This document shows, one piece after another, positions 14,701-15,880 of a DNA stretch of 15,880 bases. Location: positions 1 through 15,880 of the forward strand of contig JAGWUU010000036.1 in the NCBI GenBank assembly GCA_028868335.1. Reading direction: 5' to 3'. The position numbers and the translations under genes were made by a program. Source of the stretch: Sphingomonadales bacterium. Lineage in GTDB: Bacteria; Pseudomonadota; Alphaproteobacteria; Sphingomonadales; Sphingomonadaceae. The number at the start of each line of letters is the position of its first letter. Positions within the stretch are counted from its first letter, which is position 1. Below the pieces are notes generated by a model. That model was not told the origin of the DNA. It did no database searches and saw only the letters and a list, made by a program, of their open reading frames with translations.

Positions 14701-14756
14701 AATCGTACCGACTTATCCACAGACGCGACGAAACGTCGTGGACAAGTCGGTGGATT
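14701..14756. repeat. Long inverted repeat containing a DnaA-box sequence
   Basis: The left arm ccgacttatccacagacg (14708-14725) pairs with the right arm cgtcgtggacaagtcgg (14734-14750), with one mismatch and one bulged A. AATC/GATT at 14701-14704 and 14753-14756 extend it beyond a small internal loop. The left arm contains TTATCCACA (14713-14721), identical to the E. coli consensus DnaA box. The right arm carries the weaker inverse copy TTGTCCACG. No T-tract follows on either strand, so it is not a standard terminator. Confidence 0.6.
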
Positions 14757-14837
14757 GCAGTCAGTGGCTTGGATTCTGCGCTGGGTGCGAAATTTGATTC
14801 GCCAGGCGGCTTCCAAAAATTACCCCGGAACAATTCC

Positions 14838-15880
14838 CTACGGGTTGCGGCGATCCCGCTGGGCGAGCAATCGCAGCCGGAGGGCGTTGAGCTTGATGAA
14901 GCCCTGCGCGTCCTTCTGGTCATAGGCGCCAGCATCGTCCTCGAACGTAACGTGGCGTTCCGAGTAGAGCGAATCGGCGCTCTTGCGGCCGACCACCGAA
15001 GCGCTGCCCTTGTAGAGCTTCAGTCGCACGGTGCCGTTGACTCGCGCCTGGCTGTGATCGATCGCCGCTTGCAGCATCTCGCGTTCGGGCGCGAACCAGA
15101 AGCCGTTGTAGATCAGCTCGGCATACTTGGGCATCAACTCGTCCTTGAGGTGCGCAGCCCCGCGATCGAGCGTGATCTGCTCGATCCCGCGGTGGGCGCG
15201 GGCATAGATCTCGCCGCCCGGTGTTTCGTACATCCCGCGGCTCTTCATGCCGACAAAGCGGTTCTCCACCAGGTCCAGCCTGCCGATGCCATGCTTGCGC
15301 CCCAGGTCATTGAGCGCCGTGAGCAGTTGCGCCGGGCTCATCGCCACGCCGTTCAGGGCAACACCGTCTCCCTTCTGGAAATCGATGGTGATGTATTCGG
15401 GGGTATCGGGCGCGTCCTCGGGATTGACGGTGCGCGAATAGACGTAGTCCGGGGTTTCTTCCCACGGATCTTCCAGCACCTTGCCTTCGGACGAGGTGTG
15501 GAGAAGGTTGGCGTCGGTGGAGAAGGGGCTTTCGCCGCGCTTGTCCTTCGGCACCGGAATCTGATGCTTTTCGGCCCAGTCGATCAGCGCGGTGCGGCTG
15601 GTCAGATCCCATTCGCGCCACGGTGCGATCACCTTGATGTTGGGATCAAGCGCATAGGCCGACAGTTCGAAGCGGACCTGATCGTTGCCCTTGCCGGTCG
15701 CACCGTGAGCGACGGCATCGGCGCCGGTTTCATGTGCGATTTCGATCAGGCGCTTAGAAATCAGCGGACGGGCGATCGAGGTGCCCAGCAGATAGTCGCC
15801 TTCGTAGCGGGCATTGGCGCGCATCATCGGGAAGACGAAATCGCGCACGAATTCCTCGCGCAGGTCGTCGATGTAGATGT
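14838..15880 (-). CDS. argG: Argininosuccinate synthase (C-terminal part; start beyond window)
   Basis: The last ~347 residues of an enzyme of about 400. It joins citrulline and aspartate with ATP to make argininosuccinate, the penultimate step of arginine synthesis. The frame stays open through the window edge (reading IYIDDLREEFVRDF before 'VFPMMRANARYEGDYLLGTSIARPLI'), so the N-terminal ATP-binding loop is not seen. 'AHGATGKGNDQVRFE' is the family signature. 'PWREWDLTSR', 'SPFSTDANLLHTSSEG', 'GRLDLVENRFVGMKSRGMYETPGG' and 'KLYKGSASVVGRKS' are further conserved blocks. It ends '...RDRRNP', with stop TAG at 14838-14840. The 782-bp structured region follows its 3' end; no obvious terminator directly after the stop was found. 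Confidence 0.96.
   Translation of the reverse strand, partial: IYIDDLREEFVRDFVFPMMRANARYEGDYLLGTSIARPLISKRLIEIAHETGADAVAHGATGKGNDQVRFELSAYALDPNIKVIAPWREWDLTSRTALIDWAEKHQIPVPKDKRGESPFSTDANLLHTSSEGKVLEDPWEETPDYVYSRTVNPEDAPDTPEYITIDFQKGDGVALNGVAMSPAQLLTALNDLGRKHGIGRLDLVENRFVGMKSRGMYETPGGEIYARAHRGIEQITLDRGAAHLKDELMPKYAELIYNGFWFAPEREMLQAAIDHSQARVNGTVRLKLYKGSASVVGRKSADSLYSERHVTFEDDAGAYDQKDAQGFIKLNALRLRLLAQRDRRNP

Larger units (their letters stand above)
14056..14837. other. Long structured intergenic region without a convincing gene
   Basis: This 782-bp stretch between rluE and argG is visibly poorer in G+C than the rest. Open frames exist on both strands (for example 14275-14682 + and 14065-14502 -), but they lack the strong third-position G/C bias of all neighbouring genes and show no recognisable domain. 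It holds many inverted repeats (listed separately), a perfect palindrome agtgcgatcgcact at 14208-14221, and a weak direct repeat (gaccgtttcgatgctttg at 14389 and gaccgtctcgatggcttg at 14650, 15 of 18 identical). I found no tRNA, 4.5S RNA, tmRNA or RNase P signature. It could encode structured RNAs or be decayed DNA. Confidence 0.6.

Noticed and set aside
14713..14721. Chromosome origin of replication
   Set aside because: There is one perfect DnaA box and one weak copy only, with no box cluster, AT-rich unwinding element or origin-type neighbours such as dnaA, hemE or parAB.
14056..14837. RNase P RNA, tmRNA, 4.5S RNA or 6S RNA
   Set aside because: None of the conserved core sequences I know for these RNAs (such as GAGGAAAGTCCGG or GGAAGGAAGCAGCC) is present on either strand; 6S RNA cannot be fully excluded by eye.

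Overview
The window looks like a stretch of core chromosome from a GC-rich alphaproteobacterium, most likely in the Sphingomonadales (Novosphingobium, Erythrobacter or Sphingomonas type). The grounds are codon use, several four-base or shorter start/stop overlaps, the gene content (ETF-ubiquinone oxidoreductase, MEP-pathway IspE, an N-formylglutamate amidohydrolase-like enzyme, IlvD and Nnr) and an alphaproteobacterial-type LexA box (GAAC-N7-GAAC). The genus is inferred from general familiarity, not from a search. I see no IS element, phage gene, CRISPR array, tRNA or rRNA.

Layout. At 1-758 on the + strand are the tail of an acyl-CoA ligase and an overlapping DUF1330 gene. At 896-5119 on the - strand are four genes: a small two-helix membrane protein, a PA0069/Rv2578c-type radical SAM protein related to spore photoproduct lyase, a periplasmic soluble lytic transglycosylase, and a cysteine-free degenerate relative of uracil-DNA glycosylases. 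The last two overlap by four bases (GTGA). At 5203-13461 on the + strand is a tightly packed run of seven genes: ETF-QO, ispE, an N-formylglutamate amidohydrolase family gene, ilvD, a small lipoprotein, nnr and a RumA/RlmD-like RNA methyltransferase. At 13513-14055 on the - strand is rluE, convergent with that run. At 14056-14837 is a 0.78-kb, less GC-rich stretch with no convincing gene but many hairpins and one perfect DnaA-box sequence. The window closes with argG on the - strand, cut off by the window end.

How the genes fit together. The + run is mostly housekeeping: electron entry to ubiquinone, isoprenoid precursors, branched-chain amino acids, NAD(P)H repair and RNA modification. Shared transcription is likely for ETF-QO/ispE/amidohydrolase and for ilvD/lipoprotein/nnr because of overlaps or very short gaps; it is not proven for the whole block. 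On the - strand, the radical SAM gene sits alone behind a candidate SOS operator, which suggests it is DNA-damage inducible. A glycosylase-like gene lies two genes upstream.

The most interesting points are the LexA-type box directly in front of the photoproduct-lyase-like gene, the cysteine-free glycosylase-fold protein translationally coupled to a cell-wall lytic enzyme, and the structured, unannotatable 0.78-kb region between rluE and argG. I did not find a clear new multi-gene defence or metabolic system here.
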